A DNA stretch of 64,000 bases, from the NCBI GenBank assembly GCA_039105265.1, contig JAPFFF010000008.1, forward strand, positions 3,162,001 through 3,226,000, written 5' to 3'. Every line of letters begins with the position of its first letter. Within the stretch, counting starts at the first letter, position 1. Both the position numbers and the translations under genes were made by a program. Below the pieces are notes generated by a model. It was not told the origin of the DNA. It did no database searches and worked only from the letters and a program-made list of their open reading frames with translations. Below are positions 38,175 to 48,400 of this stretch, piece by piece. Source of the DNA: Tritrichomonas musculus (Eukaryota > Parabasalia > Tritrichomonadida > Tritrichomonadidae).

Positions 38175-40874
38175 TTACAGTAAGTTAACCCATTGTGATT
38201 TTGAAAGCACATCTTTCAATTCATGATGTTGATTCAAAATCTGTCTTGCTTTTTTCGTTTCACCAGCCAAGATGAACAGGGCAACTGGCCAAACCTCCCA
38301 TTGGAAGCGAAGGGCCTCATCAGCGAATGTTTTCAAGTCCTGCTTTGTTGCCTTTCCTTCAGTTAAGAGAGGAGCTACTTTATCCATTACAGTGACCAAA
38401 TTAGACTTCAAATCCATTGATCGATGCTTTTTAAAGAAATGATCAATAGGAACCTGTGCAGAGAAGGCGAAAGGGATGATCAAATGAGGCTTAAATTTGA
38501 GAAGAAGGTCGATCAAACAAAATTCAATTGTTTCTGAAAGCCTCCTTTTCAATTCAGTGTAATCTTTAACGGTCATTATCATTCCAACAGCGCTTACTTT
38601 GCCATCTTCAAGCATTTCAGGGGGCGAAACAAGAGGATCAAGAAACCTGAATAATGATTCGATATATTCAATTTCATAGTGAAACTTTTTGAGAATATAA
38701 AAGGTCGCAGGAAAAGCTATGTTTGGACCTTCCTCTTCCATTACAACTGGAAGGAGAATTGAGGCATTTTTGGAATCAGATTCGGGAACATCTGCCTTTT
38801 CATTAAACATGATTATTCCACTTCGAGTAGAATTGATAGATAATCCAGCAAAATTTGCAAATATCTCGGACGCTGAGCCGAGAGATTCGAAAACGCCTTG
38901 CCTTTCAGGTGATTCAACAGACCTTAAAGCTGATGAAAGGCAAAATTTGAATTGTTCTGGAAAATGTGATAAGAATATAACCAAGTTCTTACCCATTTTT
39001 TCGCGTAATGCAAAAACTGAAATTTGTCGAATTAGGTTGGGGAAAAAATTGGCCTTCCTCATCGGTAACATTGTATTAGCAGCTGCATCTGGGTTTTGCA
39101 TTTCTGAGACGATTGAATAATCAAAGAAATAATTAATCGTTGGATTGAATTTGTTTGTCGTTAGAAATAAAATGGCTGAGCAAGATGATATAATACCGAT
39201 AGCTGTATCAGCACATTCACAAAATGGAACCAATTTTAAATTTGCTAATGAGCAAAATTTAACACGAATACCTTTCATCACAAATATCATTGAAAAATTA
39301 TTATCATAGAAAAAGTCTGAAACTTCTTCTGAAATTGTTGATATGCGAATTACTTCATCATTATAATCAACGAGTTGAAGAACACACGATTGTAGAAGAA
39401 CAATTACTTTCTTCGCATTACTGCATATACAACAATGAATAGGTGACGATTCAAGCTCTACGTTTTGGAGAAATTTGAAATTTTCAAATATAGACAAACG
39501 TCTAGAAAAGTAGACCACACAACCATTATTATCTGCTGACATACCAGAAGGAGAAGTGGGAAGCTCATAAGTTGATACAATTTCGTAATTATTATTAATG
39601 GAAACAAATTTTAAAAAATAATGGAATGAATCAAATTCAACTATAGAGAGAAATTTTCCGTGAAATTGAACAAATTTAGGAATTAAGTGAAGCTTCTCTT
39701 CTTGAATTAAACTACTGTTGCTTCGAGTGATTAAAATAATTTTGGTTTCTAAAGCAACAGCAACGTACATTTCAGAATCATCAGCTGTTACAGAAACAAC
39801 CGATTCATTGAATGCTGAAAGATCATATTTCACTGGAATTGCCCCATTTTTAATTGGACGAAATTCAATTACAGAATTTGGCCCTTTTAAAAGAGGGAAT
39901 TCCGAATAACATAATGAAAATAAAGGAATAACAAAAATACCAGTTTCATTGGATAAATAAGCATAGCTGTTTGAAATAGCCATACAATTACTATTTTGTA
40001 GATCAGGAAATTTAAATGTATGCTGAACACGTATAACGAAATTCCAAAGAGTAATAAAACCATTATTATATACAACAAATAAAGTTAAATCATCAGCAAA
40101 CGAAACAATACCTCTTGACGCTGATCTAGCTTTAAATCTAAAAGAATTTTGCTTAGAATCTGCTGTATCTGGTTTTGATACATCTGTAACAAAAATGTTA
40201 TTATTCATTTCAAAAACCGCTGATATATTCTTTCGTGAAATACATATCGAACTCGATTGTATTTGTGATAAGCATTTCATTGTAAAATGATAATTTGGTG
40301 TATGTAACATTGAAATATCAATTGGAAAGTAAAAAGAACTACCTTCAGCTGATAAAATAATTGCATAGTTACCATTGATATTATTTGTATGATAATCATT
40401 GAAAATAATTTGTTTGATTGGGAAATCAGCAACTTGTATAGTAATTTCTTCGTTTTTTTTCATGTCTGTTGAGAGAAATGTAATACATCCATTATCATCA
40501 CCACACACAACATAATCTGAAAATGAAGAAAGAGATAATCTTGTAGATGATTGGTTAGAATCAAAAATATTTTCAAGTTTAATAAATGATTCGGCAAGCG
40601 AGAATAGAAAAATAAAACCAGCATTAAATAAAACTGCAAACTGGGTATTTGAGACCCATGTAGCTTGAGTAAAAAATCCAAATTTTTGATTTTGCTCATT
40701 TGTTAATAAATATCTAGCGAGAAACTTGTTATCTTTACAATAATAAAGTGAAATAGAATTCGGTGAAACTGTTAGCCAGAAAAGATTCCTCGGACAAACT
40801 TTGATGTCTAGGGTTGAATCATCTGACGAATGTCGTAAAATTTGTGAATATTCATATGGAAAAATTACGGGCAT
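38175..40874 (-). CDS. RIC1-like beta-propeller/solenoid protein (probable Golgi Rab-GEF subunit)
   Basis: An 899-residue protein. The N-terminal 570 residues are propeller-like strands (RNLFWLTVSPNSISLYYCKD; ATWVSNTQFAVLFNAGFIFL; VVCGDDNGCITFLSTD; TLFVVYNNGFITLWNF). The C-terminal 330 residues are helical. The start resembles RIC1 (bare strands on axis coordinates, then a switch to a helical block). The segments FPNLIRQISVFALREKMGKN and YIESLFRFLDPLVSPPE correspond in order to RIC1's solenoid (after its propeller: a VLFPF-like entry and an IRFLKAIGSGESETPP-like segment). RIC1 with RGP1 activates Rab6 at the Golgi. The protein is shorter than human RIC1 (about 1,400). The assignment is tentative. 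An AACTTTTTGAATA box lies about 75 bases upstream of the start. Confidence 0.5.
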   Translation of the reverse strand: MPVIFPYEYSQILRHSSDDSTLDIKVCPRNLFWLTVSPNSISLYYCKDNKFLARYLLTNEQNQKFGFFTQATWVSNTQFAVLFNAGFIFLFSLAESFIKLENIFDSNQSSTRLSLSSFSDYVVCGDDNGCITFLSTDMKKNEEITIQVADFPIKQIIFNDYHTNNINGNYAIILSAEGSSFYFPIDISMLHTPNYHFTMKCLSQIQSSSICISRKNISAVFEMNNNIFVTDVSKPDTADSKQNSFRFKARSASRGIVSFADDLTLFVVYNNGFITLWNFVIRVQHTFKFPDLQNSNCMAISNSYAYLSNETGIFVIPLFSLCYSEFPLLKGPNSVIEFRPIKNGAIPVKYDLSAFNESVVSVTADDSEMYVAVALETKIILITRSNSSLIQEEKLHLIPKFVQFHGKFLSIVEFDSFHYFLKFVSINNNYEIVSTYELPTSPSGMSADNNGCVVYFSRRLSIFENFKFLQNVELESSPIHCCICSNAKKVIVLLQSCVLQLVDYNDEVIRISTISEEVSDFFYDNNFSMIFVMKGIRVKFCSLANLKLVPFCECADTAIGIISSCSAILFLTTNKFNPTINYFFDYSIVSEMQNPDAAANTMLPMRKANFFPNLIRQISVFALREKMGKNLVIFLSHFPEQFKFCLSSALRSVESPERQGVFESLGSASEIFANFAGLSINSTRSGIIMFNEKADVPESDSKNASILLPVVMEEEGPNIAFPATFYILKKFHYEIEYIESLFRFLDPLVSPPEMLEDGKVSAVGMIMTVKDYTELKRRLSETIEFCLIDLLLKFKPHLIIPFAFSAQVPIDHFFKKHRSMDLKSNLVTVMDKVAPLLTEGKATKQDLKTFADEALRFQWEVWPVALFILAGETKKARQILNQHHELKDVLSKSQWVNLL

Positions 40875-40945
40875 AAAATTAAATATATATCATATTTCAC
40901 CTTTCCATTTTCACGTTAAAATTCACCAGAACGATAATAATATTT

Positions 40946-40960
40946 ATTCAAAAAGTTATA
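40946..40960 (-). promoter_or_regulatory. AACTTTTTGAATA box upstream of the RIC1-like gene
   Basis: Read on the minus strand, TATAACTTTTTGAAT lies about 75 bases before the ATG. The same core (ACTTTTTGA) recurs in sense orientation before other genes in the window. Function is inferred from recurrence only. Confidence 0.35.
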
Positions 40961-41159
40961 TTCATATGATAAAATACCTCCAAAATTAAAAAGGATGATT
41001 CCTTCTAAACAGATTTGTTTGTTTTATTTATAACTTAAAATTTCTGAAGGTAACTACCATTTGTGAGTACGAATATTATTTGAATATATTCAAAATTGAA
41101 TTCATTGTTAACAATTTTTTTTTATTTATTTTTAAAAAACTGAACTATAAATTATTTTT

Positions 41160-42185
41160 ATGATAAATCAGAAGCTTTCTCCTCTCTATCAGTGGAAAAT
41201 GGACCAAGACACCACATCACTTGTTGTCGAATTTCCTTTTCCCGAAGAAACGCCATTTAATCCTGATATCATCAAAATTAACTTAAATAAAGAGAAATGC
41301 ACTTTAATAGTAACAATTCCAGATGAAAAACCTTTTATCCAAGGAACCCTTTACAAAAAATGCAACTCTTTTACGACACGAACAGGTCCGCATAGCTTTT
41401 TTTTAACACTTGTTAAAGATGATTCAGAAGAATGGCCTTATCTTATCGGTGGCTGGGATCCAGAAGAAAAAGCAATTGATCCCAAATCTGGTTTTGATCT
41501 TTTTGTTTTTGCTCGAAAATCTCAGAACCCAGAAATGATTCAGCAGGCATATCAATTTTTTGACTCAGCAATTTCATCCGGATATGTACCAGCTCTTCTA
41601 CTTGGATATGAAGTAAGCATTAAAAATCCAGAGAGCCGAAATTTTGGAATGAAATTACTCAAAATTGCAGCATACCATTACCAAGATGTTACTGCAATGC
41701 TAAAACTAGGCTGCCATTATGAATTAGAAGAAAAGGAAAAAAATGATGCATTTGAACTTTTCTCCCAGGCAGCACGCAAAGGTGCCTATATTGGCATGAG
41801 CCTCATGGGCCAAATGATTTCACCTTTATCGGAGATTTCATTTTACCATAAAGATGCAAAAGAAGCTGCTCAACTTTTTGAAGCAGTTCTTGAAAACGAT
41901 CCAGACGAAATAACATCTTTATATGAATTTTCGAAATTACTTTATCATGGCGTAGGAATAGAAGAAAACAAAGAAAGAGCACTTGAAATGTATGAGAAAG
42001 CAAAACAAGCAGAACCAAAACTTCCCCCAATTGATATTATCAGAAATAAAGAAAATAAAGAAATAGAAAAAACTCCAAATAATTTTTTTACTCCATTTGG
42101 AATAGTCGTTATTGCTTCATGCTTGTCATTTGCTGCTGCAAGTGGCTTTCTTATTTTTCGTTTCTTTAAAAAAAGGAAAAAATAG
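41160..42185 (+). CDS. CS-domain, Sel1-repeat, tail-anchored protein
   Basis: A 341-residue protein with three parts. Residues about 8-105 look like a CS (p23/NudC) domain: YQWKMDQDTTSLVVEFPFPE, IKINLNKEKCTLIVTIPDEK, and the conserved-type GTLYKKC strand. Residues about 120-290 are Sel1-like helical repeats (YQFFDSAISSGYVPALLLGY; DAFELFSQAARKGAYIGMSL; LYHGVGIEENKERALEMYEK). A C-terminal transmembrane helix (FGIVVIASCLSFAAASGFLI) is followed by RFFKKRKK, a di-lysine-type tail. This suggests a tail-anchored ER protein facing the cytosol that combines an Hsp90/Hsp70 co-chaperone fold with a binding solenoid. The combination is unusual; function is inferred from the parts. Confidence 0.75.
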   Translation: MINQKLSPLYQWKMDQDTTSLVVEFPFPEETPFNPDIIKINLNKEKCTLIVTIPDEKPFIQGTLYKKCNSFTTRTGPHSFFLTLVKDDSEEWPYLIGGWDPEEKAIDPKSGFDLFVFARKSQNPEMIQQAYQFFDSAISSGYVPALLLGYEVSIKNPESRNFGMKLLKIAAYHYQDVTAMLKLGCHYELEEKEKNDAFELFSQAARKGAYIGMSLMGQMISPLSEISFYHKDAKEAAQLFEAVLENDPDEITSLYEFSKLLYHGVGIEENKERALEMYEKAKQAEPKLPPIDIIRNKENKEIEKTPNNFFTPFGIVVIASCLSFAAASGFLIFRFFKKRKK

Positions 42186-42460
42186 ATCAATTTTATGAAT
42201 CAGCGATTAGTACCTGTTGTTTGAATAAAAATCGATATTAATTTTTATTCTTCTATTATATTCATATTTTTAACATCTGAAAGAAGTTTATGAAAAAGGA
42301 ATACCAAAAAGTGAATCAAACATATAACAAATATTTAAGTTTATTAGAGCTGTTTTTTCATAATTTTTTTTATATATAAATCAATTTATTTATTGAATAA
42401 AAAATTTACAATTCAATCCTAATTGAATTTTTCAAAGTAAAATAATTTTATGTAATAAAA

Positions 42461-45400
42461 ATGAATTCTTTAGTTGATGATTTAATTCGCGATGATGTTA
42501 ACCAAGCATTAGAAGAAAATAAATATCCGTGGATAAAACCAATAGTTGAACTTGTTGAGAGTACTCAGAATCCTTTTTTATCCCCAGATTTTTTTTCCAG
42601 TTCGTCACCAAAGGACTTTTTAAACGATTCAGCATCAGCTTTTTATTTAAGCAGTGGATATGAAATGAAAGTCACTTTTGATGAAGCAGATTACTTAAAA
42701 CTATTTTCCTGTCAATTTACAGATATCGCTTTTTCAACTGAAATCGCTGACAGAATGAGAACATTACGTAAAACACACCGCATTTATCTTACATTTAAAT
42801 TAAATTCGATTGAATCGCCGTTTTCATTTATTGAACCAATGATATGCACAGCATTTTTATATGATAGAATGTCAAAATGCGTGATTTCTGATTTATGGAA
42901 CTTTGTACCTGAAAAATGCCAATCTTTTTTTAAAGGACCTCAATATACTTTTGATAAATCTAATACAGCTTCTTTTCTAATTGATCCCTCTATTGTGACA
43001 AAATCTAACGGAACATTTATAATTTTATTTTCTCATCCATTAACAGTTGACAATGGAATTAACACAGTTCTTAAATATTATCAAAACCCATCATCAATTT
43101 CAACAGTTTCTGCTACCAAACCGGTAAATATAGCTTTTGCAAAAAATCCAAATGCATTTTCAACCTTTTGCTGGTCATATGTAAACTTATCATCGGAAAA
43201 TATTAATAATTTGGAGTTCCCAGCTCCTTTTTTAATTGACCATTCAATGTCTGAAGGGGAAATATCAGAATTAATTTCAGAAGCACAAAGCAAACATCTT
43301 AAACAAGTTCCTTTTTCAATTTCGATGGATGTTATACCAACCATAACTCCACTTATTTTACGACAAGTTTCAGATATAAAAATTATGCCTTATTTAACTC
43401 CAATTCACCAACTTTCTATTCATTTACACCAGTTAAAAATGCCAGCTCTATCAAGCGCTCGTAATATTATGATAAGAGTATCATTTGTATCAACTGAAGA
43501 TAATTTACCACTTTTTGTTATTCGCTCCAAATATAATTCCAATAAATTAGTAGAATATGAATATTCTAGAGTTTGCTATCATGAAAAGTCTCCGAAGTTT
43601 GATGATTATTTTCTAATTGATCTCCCATATCCACTCAAACCAACATCTGCACTTATATTTCAAATATATCATGTTCATGTTAAAGCAACAGAATCAAAAT
43701 CGATGACTGAAATTGGAAAGGCCGTTCTCCCATTATTTCAATCCACTAATATAAACAAAGATAATCCAAAAGATAAACGAAAAAATAAAGATAAACAAAA
43801 GGTAGATGACTCTGAAAATTCAGAAAAAAATGAAAAATCTGAGACAAATGAGAAACCTGAAGAAGAGAAAGAGAAAAAATTATCAAAAAGACAAATTCGT
43901 ATTCAAAACAAAAATAAAAAGAATAATCCTGAAACTATTGGTTCAGATGCCAATGCAGAATCAGATGGGCTTGTTTTTATTCCTGATGATACTCATACCT
44001 TATCTGTATCTTCAGACAAAACGAGCAAATTAATAGTATCAACTTATTTAAGATCAAACATCATTTCGAATGATAAAAAATACAACAAATTTACACAAAT
44101 GATTTCTGATTGTAATGCCAATGCATTAGATTCAGAATTAATCAAATCAATTTCACCAGTCACGTTAACAGAGAACTTGATGCTTATATTAGACAGAATT
44201 ATAAAGATGTATGAAAAATCACCTTTTTTCAACTTCGAGCCGATCTTATCAATATTAAATGCTGTTTTACCTTACTTGAAAGCACATCAACTGAATCGTT
44301 ATTTACTTCTTTATGTTTTTTATTTTGCCTTTCGTGATACAAGTAAGACAAACGTCCAGATAAACCATCAATTAAACGATAAACAAATAAATTCAGATTC
44401 AGCGCTAGTTGAAAGGGATCTTTCTAACCACCAACCGCTAGCTAATGAAGGGAAAGAGACAAACTCACTAATAGATCTAGAACAAGTTGGTTTTAACAAA
44501 AAACCGCCAAAAAGTGAGACACTTATTGATTTTGGCGATGATTCACTTTTTAAGAACGTTCATTACAATTCAAGTAAAAACCGCCGTCCTTCGTTAATTC
44601 TGCAAAGTCTTTACAAAGAGAGTGACAGCACTCCCATCCATATAAAAATGCTGAAAGGCGTGATTCAACTCATTAAAGAAAAAGAAACAGAAGCGATAAA
44701 TCTTCTTCATCCTGTTGAACCGTTTATTAACGGTTTTTTAATCAAATCTTTAGCGGTTTCTAAAGACCGTTATTTAACCGACGATTTCATAGAATTCGTC
44801 GATCTTTACACAAAATACGCAGCAAAATCTGATTGCATAAACGAAACAGCGACTTCGTTTGGCAAATTTGTCGATTTGCTGTTTGATATCGGCCTTCCAA
44901 CGGCTGCTTCGGTTGCAAACTCGGCTTTCATACGAAATTGTCCGTTAAAGAATATTTTAACGTACGTTTCAATAGCCTATCGTCCTGAATATTTTTTATA
45001 TTCGGTCAGATCCATTGAAAATTTTGTTGACGTTTTTTGTAAACTTGTCACTTTGAGTTTTTCAGGGGATAATTGTTCGGTGATGCAACCATTTTTCAAC
45101 ACAATTAATCAATTATGTCTGATTTATGACGATAGCTTGAAAGATGAAGTTGCTTCAAAATTACTCAATTGTCTAACCACCATTATCCCCTCAAAAATTC
45201 CGGTTAGTGCTCAAATTTCTGACGGCGTCAAATTCATCATTTTCATCCTGACGTACTGCAATGAGACTTCAATGAAAAGCATCATAGCCAAACAGAAATT
45301 GCCGACTTTTATGAGCTTGATTCATTACCTTTTAAACAAGTCAACCGAAATGCCCGTTACTCAAAGGCGCCATAAAATAAGACTCGCTTCATTGGCCAAT

Positions 45401-48400
45401 TCAGAAGGAGTCATCACAATCCAAGGAAATTCATCAAGCAAGTCTCCTTTATTCGCAACAACAACAACAACAACAACAAATGCTTCAAGCATCAGTAGTA
45501 CCAACCCAACAATCCACCCAACAGAAGCACAAAATTCTGTGCCACCGAACATTTCACTCATAAAGACTTGTTCGTCATTAGAAGCCAGCAAAAATTTGAC
45601 ACTCGAATCGGGAGGAAGTTCCTCGATCAAACAAAAAAATTATTTTGAAAGCGTCAAAGTTAAACGTCCTAAACAAACAGCACAAGCATTACTTGGAAGC
45701 AACACCAAAATTCAACGTGCGAAGGATGACTCAAACATCTCCTTCAACGAGGGAAAGACATCGAGCAACAACAGCATCAACATCGGCATCAATGAAAGCT
45801 TCAACACATTTGAAAGCAGCATCATCGCACCGGATGGGAAATGCAGAATTGACATCGATTGCAACAAGAACACACAAATTGCTCTCTTTAGATTTATAAC
45901 CGTTTTTTTAGGCGTTTCTGATTTGAATGGAGGCGCATATCTTCTTCAATTTGCTTATCATGCATTGCAGCTTAGAAACATGCCAAAACCGTTCATCCTT
46001 CAATCTTACCATTTGCTGAATCAGGTCATTTTAATGTTCAGTCCGGGAATCATTGACATCTACAATCCGTGCATGACGAAGGTCATTTACACGCTCTTCA
46101 AAATGACAATAATTTCGTCGAATTATCACAAACATATAGCTTCAATAATTGTCGCTATGTTTAACCGTGATTTTCAAACTTATAAGAACAATAACCGTTC
46201 TTTTGCAATCTGCACAAGAGCCATCTCAATGATCCATTATTCACAACTTACATTGGAAAGATTCATCCAATTCATGAAGCTTCTTCGTGATTCGTCATTA
46301 GCAAATCAAAATCAGAATTCAAATTCGAAATCTAGCCGGAATTCGCTAACAATGAAGAAAACGAAGATTTCTGGATCTTCACAAAATACGGTTATTGACG
46401 GTTTGAGAGAATTCTATGAAATTTTTGAGAAGCTTCGTTCAATTTCAGTCAATCTTGGAAATCCAAAATTGACTCCTTCTCAAAAAGCTAAGCATTTAAT
46501 TCAACGGTTTTATGCATTCAAATATTCACCTGATGCTCAATTCATTGCATTGGAAGATTTGAAGAGGCATCAAGTTGAGAATGACAATAACCTTGAAGCA
46601 ATGAACATCACTATTCTGCAGGCAGCCTTGATATACGAGTACCTTGTCAAATTGAATAGAATGCCAAACTTCTTTTATTCAAAATTTGGCGGGAAACACA
46701 AATATCATTTAATTTCACATGTGTCGTCGGTTGAGGCCATTTTATTGACCAAGTCACAAAATAATAAATCAATTTCTCCTTCTTCCTCTTCTTCTTCTGT
46801 CCTTCCAACTACCACGATGTATCTGATCGGTTCGACTTCTTTGTGTCCTTCTGAAATCATGAACGACATTCCGAAAATTCCCAGTTTTTGTGACTCTGAA
46901 ACTTTTTCTGAGGCCGGTTTTGTATCGCTTCTTTACAAGTGCTTGAATGAGGCTGAGAACATTGGACGAACAATCATATCAAACTTCATACTTGACTTTA
47001 TATGGCCAATTTATGACGCTCGTTGTCTTTATGGTCAAATGGGTAATTTATTTGACCTTTACGAGAAAATATTCAATAAAAGATTGTTAAAGGCACGATC
47101 AGATATAAGGCCAAAAGTAGGCCAATCAACCCAACAACAACAAGTTCAACTTACATTAACACATAACTCAAATTTGCCTGCTTCTGCACCAGTTACTCCT
47201 TCAGGTGATCGATGCCCATTAGAAGGACCTTCAAACGACAAGAGAAACTCAAACAGAAACAGCCGGATAACGAAGAATAGAAGATCAACGAGAAACAAGA
47301 AAAGCAGTGATCTTAACGAAGGTGAAATTGGCGGTTATTTCAATAAGGATTCTGCGTATGATGAGGAATTTGATAACGTGGCGGTTGGAAGTTTCGAGGA
47401 CTCTGAAAATCACAACACTTTCTTCAGAGTCATGTTCTGCGGAAAGATATTCGAGTCTGATAATGGAAGGGCGTTCATATACAGAGCTGAGCCTGGAACA
47501 ACGTGCTCGCAGTTCGCTTCACAATTAAACAAGTATTACGAGTTCTTGATGGGAAAGAACAAAATAACAATCATCAATGGCGAGTTTGATAAAGAAAAAC
47601 AAACAAACAACGATGAAGAAACTAATCAAGAAACTCAACCAGACAGCACAGCAAGCACAAATGAAAACAACAGCCAAGAAACAAGCAACACTGCCAACAA
47701 TGATACACAAAACAAAACAGACAACAATCAAGAAAACCAAACAAAAACAAACATTAAAGATGCACAAAACAAATTGAACAACAATCAAGAAAACCAAACA
47801 AAAACAAACATCAAAGATGCACAAAACAAATTGAACAACAATCAAGAAAACCAAACAAAAACAAACATTAAAGATGCACAAAACAAATTGAACAACAATC
47901 AAGAAAACCAAACAAAAACAAGCACTAAAGATACACAAAATATTGTTAGTGAGAGTGAGGGAAGCAGTGAGTGTAATACTAATAGTGAGACGGCTGTGAT
48001 TAATGAAAGTGCAACTGAAGCGAGCAATGAAGACAGCAGCAACAACGAAAGCAGCAAGAACACAGAGAGCACCGACAAAGAAGACAAGAAAGAATCAATC
48101 ATTGATGACATCAAGGCGGACTCAGTTTGGAAAATGGACGACAACATCGGCTACATCAAAGTTGACAAAGTTACAGAAGTCAACTTTGACGAGCGAGCGC
48201 CAGCCTATCAGCACCAAGTTTTCTATGTTGACGAGTGTGTCTACAGCAAGAGCTACAACTTCTCTGATGATCTTTTCTTCAACAGCAGCCACAACGACAC
48301 AAACTCGGCGAACTTCAGCAACATCTACAGCTTCTTCAACACGTACAACAGCTTCAACAGCTACAGCAACAACACTCCGTACGTTAACATTGATTCATTC

